Below, piece after piece: positions 25,137 through 30,161 of a DNA stretch of 34,085 nucleotides (positions are counted from its first letter, which is position 1; each line of letters starts with the position of its first letter). The DNA is taken from IMG/VR virus record IMGVR_UViG_3300029448_000184, positions 1 to 34,085 of that record. One strand, 5' to 3'. Source of the DNA: a virus. The notes beneath the pieces were generated by a model. That model saw only the letters and a list, made by a program, of their open reading frames with translations, made no database searches and was not told where the DNA came from. A program made the position numbers and the translations under genes.

Positions 25137-25272
25137 CGTTTTGCCTTTCTACATAGCACATCATACATATTGAATGCTCTACGTATCCCTGTTCATCTAA
25201 AATATCTATTATAGGATTGTCCTCTGAATCAATGCAACAACAATCTTCACAACTCTTATTTATCTTCGACAT
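25108..25272 (-). CDS. Zinc-ribbon-like micro-protein (54 residues)
   Basis: Starts MSKINKSCEDCCC and ends TLSELTS. Four cysteines are spaced as C8-x2-C11 and C36-x2-C39, the pattern of a small zinc ribbon; C12 and C13 are additional. It overlaps its neighbours by 17 and 29 bases. The ribosome site is weak, so expression may depend on coupling to the gene before. Zinc ribbons usually bind nucleic acid or protein; its target is unknown. Confidence 0.55.
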   Translation of the reverse strand: MSKINKSCEDCCCIDSEDNPIIDILDEQGYVEHSICMMCYVERQNDGTLSELTS

Positions 25273-25405
25273 AATCAAATCTTATTCCACAATATGGACA
25301 ATACGTTGGGTCATTTAAAGCGTACTCTATTTCAACGATTAACCAGTAATTCTTACAATCTTGGCATACGCATAAACTCAACTCCTCTAAGTCTAGGTTA
25401 TCCAT
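25256..25405 (-). CDS. Zinc-ribbon-like micro-protein (49 residues), first gene of the late block
   Basis: Starts MDNLDLEELSLCVCQDC and ends GIRFDYVEDK. CQDC (14-17) and CPYC (36-39) form a four-cysteine zinc-ribbon pattern with C12 extra; the YCPYCG knuckle is typical of such ribbons. No clear Shine-Dalgarno precedes the ATG, and the predicted promoter would leave a leader of only about ten bases. It is either leaderless-like or transcribed from further upstream. The coding pattern and overlap with the next gene support it. Confidence 0.5.
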   Translation of the reverse strand: MDNLDLEELSLCVCQDCKNYWLIVEIEYALNDPTYCPYCGIRFDYVEDK

Positions 25406-25422
25406 ATAGCCAATGTAATGCA

Positions 25423-25451
25423 AAAATATCTTAGTGCAAGAAAAAAGTCAA
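25423..25451 (-). promoter_or_regulatory. Possible sigma-70-type promoter for the packaging block
   Basis: On the minus strand TTGACT (25446-25451; 5 of 6) and TATTTT (25423-25428; 4 of 6) are 17 bases apart in an A/T-rich stretch at the head of the minus-strand genes. The start would lie near 25416, giving a very short leader, so an alternative promoter further into the control region is possible. Confidence 0.4.
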
Positions 25452-25526
25452 AAAAAATAAAAGCTGTGTGAAGGTCTATATACACGTCCGATGACACGCT
25501 GTCGACTCCGACCCTACCCTCCTAAA

Positions 25527-25558
25527 CACACCCTGCCATGCTAATTCCTTGCAGTGTG
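25527..25558. other. Hairpin in control region
   Basis: CACA (25527-25530), two bulged C, CTGC (25533-25536), a 14-base loop, then GCAG-TGTG (25551-25558): eight pairs. No T-tract follows on either strand, so it is not an obvious terminator. It could be an operator or RNA element. Confidence 0.35.
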
Positions 25559-25745
25559 CCTATAATGGACAAACTAAAGGTTATTAATGGTAAGATATGC
25601 CTAAAGGGTAAATGCTATTAGAGGGCATTCTCGTAGGTTTTAGAGGGTTACACGCAGCGCGTTGGCATATTTAGTGCTATACGTGCGGGTATTGGGATAG
25701 ATTGGATGATATAAAAAAACTCATAATCTTTTGTCTGTTTCCCTA

Positions 25746-25751
25746 TATAAT
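25746..25751 (+). promoter_or_regulatory. Candidate -10 element of an early promoter
   Basis: A perfect TATAAT sits in an AT-rich run facing the early genes. No good -35 lies 16-18 bases upstream. A second TATAAT is at 25561-25566, also without a -35. One or both may be part of the early promoter region; the exact start cannot be set from sequence. Confidence 0.3.
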
Positions 25752-25816
25752 ATTTCTTTAATTATTTGTTAATTAAATGTTGAATTTTCTATATCAGCTA
25801 TGGTAGTTTATTCTTT

Positions 25817-26047
25817 GTCGGGTGTGAGAAGTTCACGGTTTTATTTAGGCACTTCACCCGACCGAGCAATCCCTCAAATTTGGGTTGTAACTTTCGAGTT
25901 CCAAATTTAGTTCGTAAAGCGGGCAGTCAGACTAACGTAACAGTCACTTGATAGTAGGGTCAGCAACGCTAACTAGCACACACTCTACCGCATTATGAAG
26001 TCATGCTCTCCACCATCTGGTGCACCATGATATGCGTAACGAACTAA
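25817..26047 (+). ncRNA. Candidate structured non-coding RNA in control region
   Basis: Nested complementary segments: GTCGGGTG (25817-25824) with CACCCGAC (25855-25862), extended by AAGT/ACTT (25829-25832/25851-25854); AAATTTGG (25876-25883) with CCAAATTT (25901-25908) enclosing AACT-TTCG-AGTT (25889-25900), a TTCG-loop hairpin; a closing nine-pair stem TTAGTTCGT (25907-25915) with ACGAACTAA (26039-26047). Inside that are CGCAT/ATGCG (25989-25993/26032-26036), TCATG/CATGA (26001-26005/26026-26030) and CACC-ATCT-GGTG (26011-26022). Several stems are perfect and nested, which suggests a folded RNA or a DNA structure at an origin. The strand is assumed from the flanking early genes. No known RNA family is recognised. 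Confidence 0.45.
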
Positions 26048-26104
26048 TTGAGAAATTATTTTTCTTCTCCTGTGGGTGAGAATCCCACAACAATTTTACG
26101 GTCA

Positions 26105-26185
26105 GCGGTTGCCAGTTTTTTGAGTGCTTTAAGCCGAAACACTAACCGCCTAATTTTTATTAAATTAACTAAAAGGAGAAATCAA
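26105..26185 (+). promoter_or_regulatory. Early-gene leader element 1 (variant hairpin + AT box + ribosome site)
   Basis: GCGGTT (26105-26110) pairs with AACCGC (26144-26149), and AGTG (26123-26126) with CACT (26140-26143), with a 12-base bulge on the 5' side. Then come TAATTTTTATTAAATTAACT and AAAAGGAGAAATCAA before the ATG. It is the most divergent hairpin of the family but has the same downstream box. Confidence 0.5.
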
Positions 26186-26386
26186 ATGACAAGTTCAGAT
26201 TATAATTACTATGTACAATGTTTTGTTAACGGCTCAAAGAGTTTTGCAGACATCATATGTTGTATAGACTATGAACACGGCAGTGAATATGCGGACAGAT
26301 GCATAAATCAAATGGAACGAAAAATCAAATCCGCAATGAATAAAGCGGGTCGTGGTCATGAAGCAATGAACTTCGAAATGAATTAG
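26186..26386 (+). CDS. Hypothetical early protein
   Basis: 66 residues from the ATG at 26186, chosen because AAAAGGAGAAATCAA stands directly before it. The frame is open further upstream but runs through the structured leader. The protein (MTSSDYNYYVQCFVNGSKSF...) contains a CC pair and a helical, basic second half (INQMERKIKSAMNKAGRGHE). No family recognised. It is the first gene of the early block. Confidence 0.65.
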   Translation: MTSSDYNYYVQCFVNGSKSFADIICCIDYEHGSEYADRCINQMERKIKSAMNKAGRGHEAMNFEMN

Positions 26387-26441
26387 CATGGCACGAGCGG
26401 GTCGCTCCCGTTCCCAATTTTATTAAAAAAGGAGAAATCAA
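26387..26441 (+). promoter_or_regulatory. Early-gene leader element 2
   Basis: Starts right after the TAG of the previous gene with CATGGCAC. GAGCGGG (26395-26401) and CCCGTTC (26407-26413) form seven pairs, one of them G-U, around loop TCGCT. Then CCAATTTTATTAA and AAAGGAGAAATCAA follow. Confidence 0.65.
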
Positions 26442-26807
26442 ATGCGTATAAAATCAGCAATACCTTTCGAGGAAGTATTACAACACTGCAATGAAGTTGA
26501 AGGTAAACAAGTATTAATAGCTAGTGATTGGACTATATCAGCTATTGGTACAAGAATGGTACGACAAGTATTATGTAAATGGGAAAGTGAGTATGTAACA
26601 TGGGAACAACATTTAGAGTTTCCTTCAGAGTGGACTAGCTACCAATATGAAACTAATATGTTTAGTGGTGGCTATTATGATACTTATAAAAAAGCATTAG
26701 ATTGTTTTAAAATACGAACAGCAAAAAAAGGTATCAAGTTTCACAAATGTACAAAGTTAACTTGGGAATCCGATTGTTGTGAATTAGAAACAACATTTGA
26801 AAACTAG
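26442..26807 (+). CDS. Hypothetical early protein
   Basis: 121 residues (MRIKSAIPFEEVLQHCNEVE...) with a strong ribosome site. Many aromatic residues, notably a WTSYQYETNMFSGGYYDTYK stretch, and several cysteines (one CC pair near the C terminus). Soluble alpha/beta composition. No family recognised. It sits between two copies of the leader element, so it is an independent translation unit. Confidence 0.65.
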   Translation: MRIKSAIPFEEVLQHCNEVEGKQVLIASDWTISAIGTRMVRQVLCKWESEYVTWEQHLEFPSEWTSYQYETNMFSGGYYDTYKKALDCFKIRTAKKGIKFHKCTKLTWESDCCELETTFEN

Positions 26808-26861
26808 CACGGCACGAACGGGTCGCTCCCGTTCCCAATTTTATTAAAAAAGGAGAAATAA
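26808..26861 (+). promoter_or_regulatory. Early-gene leader element 3
   Basis: GAACGGG (26816-26822) pairs perfectly with CCCGTTC (26828-26834) around TCGCT. Compared with element 2, the G-U pair is here A-U. Then CCAATTTTATTAA and AAAAGGAGAAATAA follow. Confidence 0.65.
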
Positions 26862-27044
26862 ATGAAAGTATATAAAGTAGTTGTTAAAGATGTTTATTTG
26901 GTTGAAGCAAATTCTCCCAAAGAAGCAGAGTCTAAATTTGATGCTAAACATTCCTTAGACTGGAAAGATGTACATTTAGACCATTATAAACAAAGTAAAC
27001 CAATAAAAGTAGCAGACCATCCTTTTTGGAAGGAGTCTGTATGA
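26862..27044 (+). CDS. Small hypothetical protein, paralogue of the next gene
   Basis: 60 residues, MKVYKVVVKDVYLVEANSPKEAESKF at the start (shown in two parts: strand MKVYKVVVKDVYLV, then EANSPKEAESKF). The strand followed by V-x-A-x-S-x-x-E/D-A is a layout common in small phage proteins. The stop overlaps the next start as ATGA. The next gene has the same layout, so the two probably arose by duplication. Function unknown. Confidence 0.6.
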   Translation: MKVYKVVVKDVYLVEANSPKEAESKFDAKHSLDWKDVHLDHYKQSKPIKVADHPFWKESV

Positions 27045-27190
27045 AAGAATATTCAGTAGTATGGGAAAAAGAATTTGGAGTAGCACAACAAAATGTGTGG
27101 GCTAATTCAGAGGATGATGCAGTTAACAAAATTACAAAAAAAGTAGATTCCGAATGCGTAGACTGTTTAGTCGAAGTTTGTGAAGTTTAG
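27041..27190 (+). CDS. Small hypothetical protein, paralogue of the previous gene
   Basis: 49 residues, MKEYSVVWEKEFGVAQQNVW followed by ANSEDDAVNKITKKV and a C-terminal part with three cysteines (CVDC and C47). The ATG overlaps the previous stop by four bases, and there is no leader element, so translation is coupled; AAGGAGTCTGT provides a ribosome site. The strand-loop-helix layout mirrors the gene before. Confidence 0.6.
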   Translation: MKEYSVVWEKEFGVAQQNVWANSEDDAVNKITKKVDSECVDCLVEVCEV

Positions 27191-27248
27191 CATGGCTTTA
27201 GCGGGTCGCTCCCGCTTCCAATTTTATTAATTAACCAAAGGAGAAAAA
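27191..27248 (+). promoter_or_regulatory. Early-gene leader element 4
   Basis: CATGGC follows the stop. AGCGGG (27200-27205) pairs with CCCGCT (27211-27216) around TCGCT; here the second pair is G-C. CCAATTTTATTAATTAACC and AAAGGAGAAAAA follow. Confidence 0.65.
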
Positions 27249-28214
27249 ATGGAAATAGCAAATACAAGTAACAAAGACGTACAAGAGTATCGCAGTCTAG
27301 CTGAAACTAATCTTAACTGGGATGTCATCGAACGTAATATTTATCGTCATATTCAAGATAAATTTTATGAGCCGATTAACTCTCACAAGATTATTGAACG
27401 TAGCGATACAAACGAATCACTAGGTGTTGTCGGTGCAAAATATCAACCAATTCAAAATTCTCAAATTTGGGATGCTTTGAATCAGTCGTTAGCGGGCATT
27501 GATTACAAGATTACAAATGCGGGTCACTTAAAAAACGGCGGGAAGATATTTATCCAAGCTGAAGTGGGTGACGGATTTGCAATCAACGGTGATAAATTTG
27601 TCGGATACATCACGATGTGGTCATCGCATGACGGCTCATCTAGTTGTGTGCTTGGTGATACACTTGAAAGAGTGTGGTGTAGTAATTCGTTCATATCGTC
27701 ATTGTACAAGAAAAATTCTATGCTTCGCATGAAAGTTAGACATACTAAAAATGCAAGTATTAGATTTGATAATATGATGTATCAGCTTGACGAGATATTC
27801 ACTCACCGCAAAAAAGCTTTCGAAGATATCGAACGCCTTGCGAACGAGCCTATATCGGATAACCATGCTAGATTGTTTAGCATTGGTTTTGTCAATTCAC
27901 CCAAGACTCGTGGTATAAATACCGCAGATGAAATACACGGTTTATTCCGTGCGGGTATTGGTAACACAGGCGAAACCAAGTACGACCTGTTCAACGGTTT
28001 CACCGAGTATTATACTCATGGTGCAAATCGTGATGAAAAAACAGATGAACAAAAAAATAAACAGTTTGGCTCATCTGAATTGGGACACGGTGCTAAAGCT
28101 AAATCCCGTGTATTAGAAATATTATCAAATCCAGAAACAACAGACCTATTAATTGCAAAGGGTCGTAAAATATTAAGAGAAGCTGAAAACATCAAGAGTG
28201 TTGTAGCTATCTAG
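27249..28214 (+). CDS. DUF932 / phage-plasmid-like protein
   Basis: 321 residues. GVVGAKYQPIQNSQIWDALN near residue 58, the GGKIFIQAEVG segment, FVGYITMWSSHDGSSS and the RVWCSNSF segment followed by MKVRHTKNASIRF are typical of the DUF932 family (phage/plasmid-like protein TIGR03299). Family members are common in phages, plasmids and mobile elements; their biochemical role is unclear. It has its own leader element. Base composition is richer in G+C than the small genes around it. Confidence 0.85.
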   Translation: MEIANTSNKDVQEYRSLAETNLNWDVIERNIYRHIQDKFYEPINSHKIIERSDTNESLGVVGAKYQPIQNSQIWDALNQSLAGIDYKITNAGHLKNGGKIFIQAEVGDGFAINGDKFVGYITMWSSHDGSSSCVLGDTLERVWCSNSFISSLYKKNSMLRMKVRHTKNASIRFDNMMYQLDEIFTHRKKAFEDIERLANEPISDNHARLFSIGFVNSPKTRGINTADEIHGLFRAGIGNTGETKYDLFNGFTEYYTHGANRDEKTDEQKNKQFGSSELGHGAKAKSRVLEILSNPETTDLLIAKGRKILREAENIKSVVAI

Positions 28215-28309
28215 ATTGTTTTGATAGGACGCAATCAACCGAACATAAATAAAATGGAATCTTCCTAGATAAGAAAAAAACTGTCTACCTATCAACAAAA
28301 CTAAACAAG
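28215..28309 (+). other. Spacer with alternative stems
   Basis: TTGATAGG (28221-28228) can pair with CCTATCAA (28288-28295), while its first five bases can instead pair with ATCAA at 28234-28238. A GGAA-TC-TTCC inverted repeat lies between. The stems exclude each other, as in attenuators. No open frame fits here. Confidence 0.3.
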
Positions 28310-28366
28310 CATGGCACGAGCGGGTCGCTCCCGCTCCTATTTTTAATAATTAACAAAGGAGAAAAA
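28310..28366 (+). promoter_or_regulatory. Early-gene leader element 5
   Basis: CATGGCAC, then GAGCGGG (28318-28324) pairs perfectly with CCCGCTC (28330-28336) around TCGCT. It is followed by CTATTTTTAATAATTAAC and AAAGGAGAAAAA. Confidence 0.65.
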
Positions 28367-28561
28367 ATGATAGAGATAGAGTATAAACCAAAATCAAAAG
28401 TTGTGGTATTCAAAATAGAAAAGCAAAAGGTTCATGTTGAAGATGGCTATGCATATTTTTACTTAGATGAAATTGATGCTAGAAATCTTTCAAACAAAGT
28501 AATCGTTGAAATTGACGGTGAAAGAATGTCGGAATATTACAAAGAAGATGATGTCTTTTAG
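28367..28561 (+). CDS. Hypothetical early protein
   Basis: 64 residues, MIEIEYKPKSKVVVFKIEKQ at the start, alternating hydrophobic and charged residues that suggest a small all-beta fold with an acidic tail (SEYYKEDDVF). Strong ribosome site within the leader element. The next gene follows after 13 bases. No family recognised. Confidence 0.6.
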   Translation: MIEIEYKPKSKVVVFKIEKQKVHVEDGYAYFYLDEIDARNLSNKVIVEIDGERMSEYYKEDDVF

Positions 28562-28574
28562 AAAGGAGATAGTT

Positions 28575-28724
28575 ATGTCAGATGAAATAGATGTTAGATT
28601 GCAATCGCTTGATAGTGCAATTGAAAGTGCTGAGTATGATATTCGTGTTTGGAAAAAACTTCTTGATGAAAAACAAGAGGTACTGGAAGCATTGCGTGAT
28701 AGACGAGTTAAATACTCTCTATAA
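28575..28724 (+). CDS. Small coiled-coil hypothetical protein
   Basis: 49 residues from ATG 28575, placed by AAAGGAGATAGTT. Longer in-frame readings to 28506 lack a ribosome site and would overlap the previous gene. The chain is almost entirely helical with heptad-like leucines (LQSLDSAIESAEYDIRVWKK, LLDEKQEVLEALRDRRV), so it probably forms a coiled coil. Function unknown. Confidence 0.6.
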   Translation: MSDEIDVRLQSLDSAIESAEYDIRVWKKLLDEKQEVLEALRDRRVKYSL

Positions 28725-28730
28725 ATACAT

Positions 28731-28774
28731 GAGCGGTGAAATTCCGCTCCCAATTTTTAAACAAAGGAGAAAAA
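28731..28774 (+). promoter_or_regulatory. Early-gene leader element 6 (different loop)
   Basis: GAGCGG (28731-28736) pairs with CCGCTC (28744-28749) around a TGAAATT loop. CCAATTTTTAAAC and AAAGGAGAAAAA follow. Confidence 0.6.
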
Positions 28775-28999
28775 ATGTTAGATGCAACTATAAAAAACAT
28801 TGAGTGGAAACGTTCACAAAGAAAACCTAACACTCAAAAAAGTAAGCAAGGTATAAAAGAAAAGTTGAAAGACCCAAACAGTCCTTTATACAAAACAGAT
28901 TGGATTGCAGACATGAAAAAACAAGGCTATCCAACAAAATATATCAATAAATGTAAAAGAGTTGCTAGTGACGTGTTACACGACCCAACAAATTGGTAA
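28775..28999 (+). CDS. Small basic hypothetical protein
   Basis: 74 residues from ATG 28775 behind AAAGGAGAAAAA. It is Lys-rich (IEWKRSQRKPNTQKSKQGIK), followed by a part with aromatic and proline residues (DPNSPLYKTDWIADMKKQGY) and ends HDPTNW. The net charge is strongly positive, which fits nucleic-acid or protein binding. No family recognised. Confidence 0.6.
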   Translation: MLDATIKNIEWKRSQRKPNTQKSKQGIKEKLKDPNSPLYKTDWIADMKKQGYPTKYINKCKRVASDVLHDPTNW

Positions 29000-29002
29000 A
29001 GC

Positions 29003-29049
29003 TATGCGGGAGCTATATCCCGCACCAATTTTTAAACAAAGGAGAAAAA
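29003..29049 (+). promoter_or_regulatory. Early-gene leader element 7 (different stem and loop)
   Basis: TGCGGGA (29005-29011) pairs perfectly with TCCCGCA (29018-29024) around GCTATA. CCAATTTTTAAAC and AAAGGAGAAAAA follow. Confidence 0.6.
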
Positions 29050-29502
29050 ATGAAAGCAGTATTAGAATTACTTATACCTGTGCTTATACATGTTGAGAGT
29101 GGTGGTGATGTAAATGCTATAGGCGATATGGGAGAAGCTGTCGGTTGTTTGCAGATACATGAGATTATGGTTGATGATGTTAATCGTATAGCCGAAAAGT
29201 TTGGTTATATATGTCACCATACTGACGATTGGGTATATTCTGAATATTCCTATGATGATAGATATTCAAGAATAAAATCTACTCAAATGTGTGAGTATTA
29301 TCTTAATTATTATTACGATAAATATGTCGAATGGTATTACAAGCGAACCATAGAACAACGAAAGCATAAAACTTCACCGCTTGATGTGTATGAAGTGTGT
29401 GCTAGATTGTGGAATGGTGGCTACGAGGGATTAAAAAGAAATCCTAAACCTACCGATAAGTATTGGAGTAAAGTTTTGCGGATACTTAAAACCGCACCTT
29501 GA
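29050..29502 (+). CDS. Lysozyme-like / transglycosylase-type protein (putative endolysin)
   Basis: 150 residues from ATG 29050. HVESGGDVNAIGD at residues 14-26 carries the Glu16-Ser motif of lysozyme-like transglycosylases, followed by GEAVGCLQIH (28-37) matching the G-x-x-QI segment, and LWNGGYEG (120-127) matching the usual YN-G motif. It would cleave the glycan strands of peptidoglycan. There is no signal peptide, so release would need a holin, none of which is seen here. Placement in the early block, not beside the late genes, is unusual for a lysis enzyme. A role during entry or takeover is an alternative. Confidence 0.75.
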   Translation: MKAVLELLIPVLIHVESGGDVNAIGDMGEAVGCLQIHEIMVDDVNRIAEKFGYICHHTDDWVYSEYSYDDRYSRIKSTQMCEYYLNYYYDKYVEWYYKRTIEQRKHKTSPLDVYEVCARLWNGGYEGLKRNPKPTDKYWSKVLRILKTAP

Positions 29503-29516
29503 CTGTAGGAGTTCAG

Positions 29517-29544
29517 TTGACGTTTGGCGATGTCGTCGTATAAA
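29517..29544 (+). promoter_or_regulatory. Possible sigma-70-type promoter overlapping leader element 8
   Basis: TTGACG (29517-29522; 5 of 6) and TATAAA (29539-29544; 5 of 6) are 16 bases apart. The -10 would lie in the loop of the leader hairpin, so initiation here would remove the 5' half of the hairpin. Confidence 0.35.
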
Positions 29545-29581
29545 TCGCCACCAATTTTATTAACTAACAAAAGGAGAAAAA
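29525..29581 (+). promoter_or_regulatory. Early-gene leader element 8 (different stem, larger loop)
   Basis: TGGCGAT (29525-29531) pairs perfectly with ATCGCCA (29544-29550) around 12 bases. CCAATTTTATTAACTAAC and AAAAGGAGAAAAA follow. Confidence 0.6.
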
Positions 29582-29848
29582 ATGAATGACATAATACCGC
29601 TACAATCTGTAGCAAATGACGTAATGGCTAACTTGTTAAATCAAAGAGAATCTAATTCATCTGAAATAGATTTTAAAATTGGTGATACAATTACATTCAA
29701 AGCACAAACTATGTACTCATGCCGTAAAGCAACAAGAAAAGTTGTTGGTAAGGATTACACTGGAAGACCGCTTGTCCGATATGACGGATGGGATGATTTC
29801 CAAATCAGATGGAATGAGATTACACACATCAACGGAGTAAGAGTATGA
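29582..29848 (+). CDS. Hypothetical protein with SH3-like barrel pattern
   Basis: 88 residues. The second half (KIGDTITFKAQTMYSC, RKATRKVVGKDYTGRPLVRY, DDFQIRWNEI) has the short alternating strands and turn placement of small SH3-like or Tudor-like barrels. The first part is a short helix. The stop overlaps the next start as ATGA. Function unknown. Confidence 0.6.
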   Translation: MNDIIPLQSVANDVMANLLNQRESNSSEIDFKIGDTITFKAQTMYSCRKATRKVVGKDYTGRPLVRYDGWDDFQIRWNEITHINGVRV

Positions 29849-30075
29849 ATGAAACACATTACAAATCAGCTAATTTCAAAAGACTAGCTGAAAAAAGAAC
29901 AAATGAAATTCTAGATTTGTTAGACAAACTAGCTAATCTGGGAAACAAAAGTAATTATGAATACACGAGTGAAGAAGCAAAACAAATAATTCATGCGGTC
30001 GAAAGCAAATTTTCAGTTGTAAAAAATGCTTTTAATGGTAAGGTTGTTGTTAAGAAAAGATTCGAATTACTCTAA
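29845..30075 (+). CDS. Hypothetical helical protein
   Basis: 76 residues, nearly all helical (FKRLAEKRTNEILDLLDKLA and ...EEAKQIIHAVESKF), coupled to the previous gene by a four-base overlap and without its own leader element. No membrane segment and no family recognised. Confidence 0.6.
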   Translation: MNETHYKSANFKRLAEKRTNEILDLLDKLANLGNKSNYEYTSEEAKQIIHAVESKFSVVKNAFNGKVVVKKRFELL

Positions 30076-30104
30076 CGGTTGTGTTGGAGTCTAAACTAAA
30101 TCGT

Positions 30105-30161
30105 GGTCTTGGGTGCAGACCGTAAATAGCACCACCAATTTCATTAAACAAAGGAGAAAAA
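30105..30161 (+). promoter_or_regulatory. Early-gene leader element 9 (two alternative stems)
   Basis: GGTCT (30105-30109) can pair with AGACC (30117-30121). Alternatively GGTGC (30112-30116) can pair with GCACC (30129-30133), extended by GGT/ACC. Then CCAATTTCATTAAAC and AAAGGAGAAAAA follow. Confidence 0.55.

Larger units (their letters stand above)
25406..26185. other. Divergent non-coding control region
   Basis: About 780 bases without a convincing gene separate the minus-strand late block and the plus-strand early block. From left to right: a late promoter candidate, a GC-richer part with a hairpin at 25527-25558, an AT-rich stretch at about 25705-25800 with a TATAAT, then a structured segment (25817-26047), another perfect 6-base-pair hairpin (TGTGGG/CCCACA, 26071-26089, 7-base loop) and the leader of the first early gene. 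An origin of replication is plausible in the AT-rich part, by analogy only. Confidence 0.7.

Noticed and set aside
25565-25621. 18-codon plus-strand frame starting MDKLKVINGK
   Set aside because: No ribosome site and too short to support as a gene without conservation data.
25800-25910. 36-codon plus-strand frame starting MVVYSLSGV
   Set aside because: It runs through both hairpins of the structured segment and has no ribosome site; most likely non-coding.
26071-26089. GGTGAGAATCC inside a hairpin, matching the L5 loop often seen in cobalamin riboswitches, and also resembling a tRNA T-arm
   Set aside because: No GGGAA segment, CCCGC partner or convincing B12 box accompanies it, and no acceptor or anticodon stem fits a tRNA at the right distance. 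A lone hairpin motif is not enough.
25905-26150. Possible group I intron core (CAGACTA ... GATAGT)
   Set aside because: The flanks are not a split gene, and the P, Q and S elements are not present in a consistent order. The similarity is limited to a few bases.
26048-26185. N-terminal extension of the first early gene
   Set aside because: It reads through the hairpins and leader, whereas the ATG at 26186 has a strong ribosome site identical to those of the other early genes.
26387-30161. CRISPR-like array
   Set aside because: The repeats are spaced by genes of differing length, sit just before start codons and vary in the stem. They are leaders, not a repeat-spacer array.
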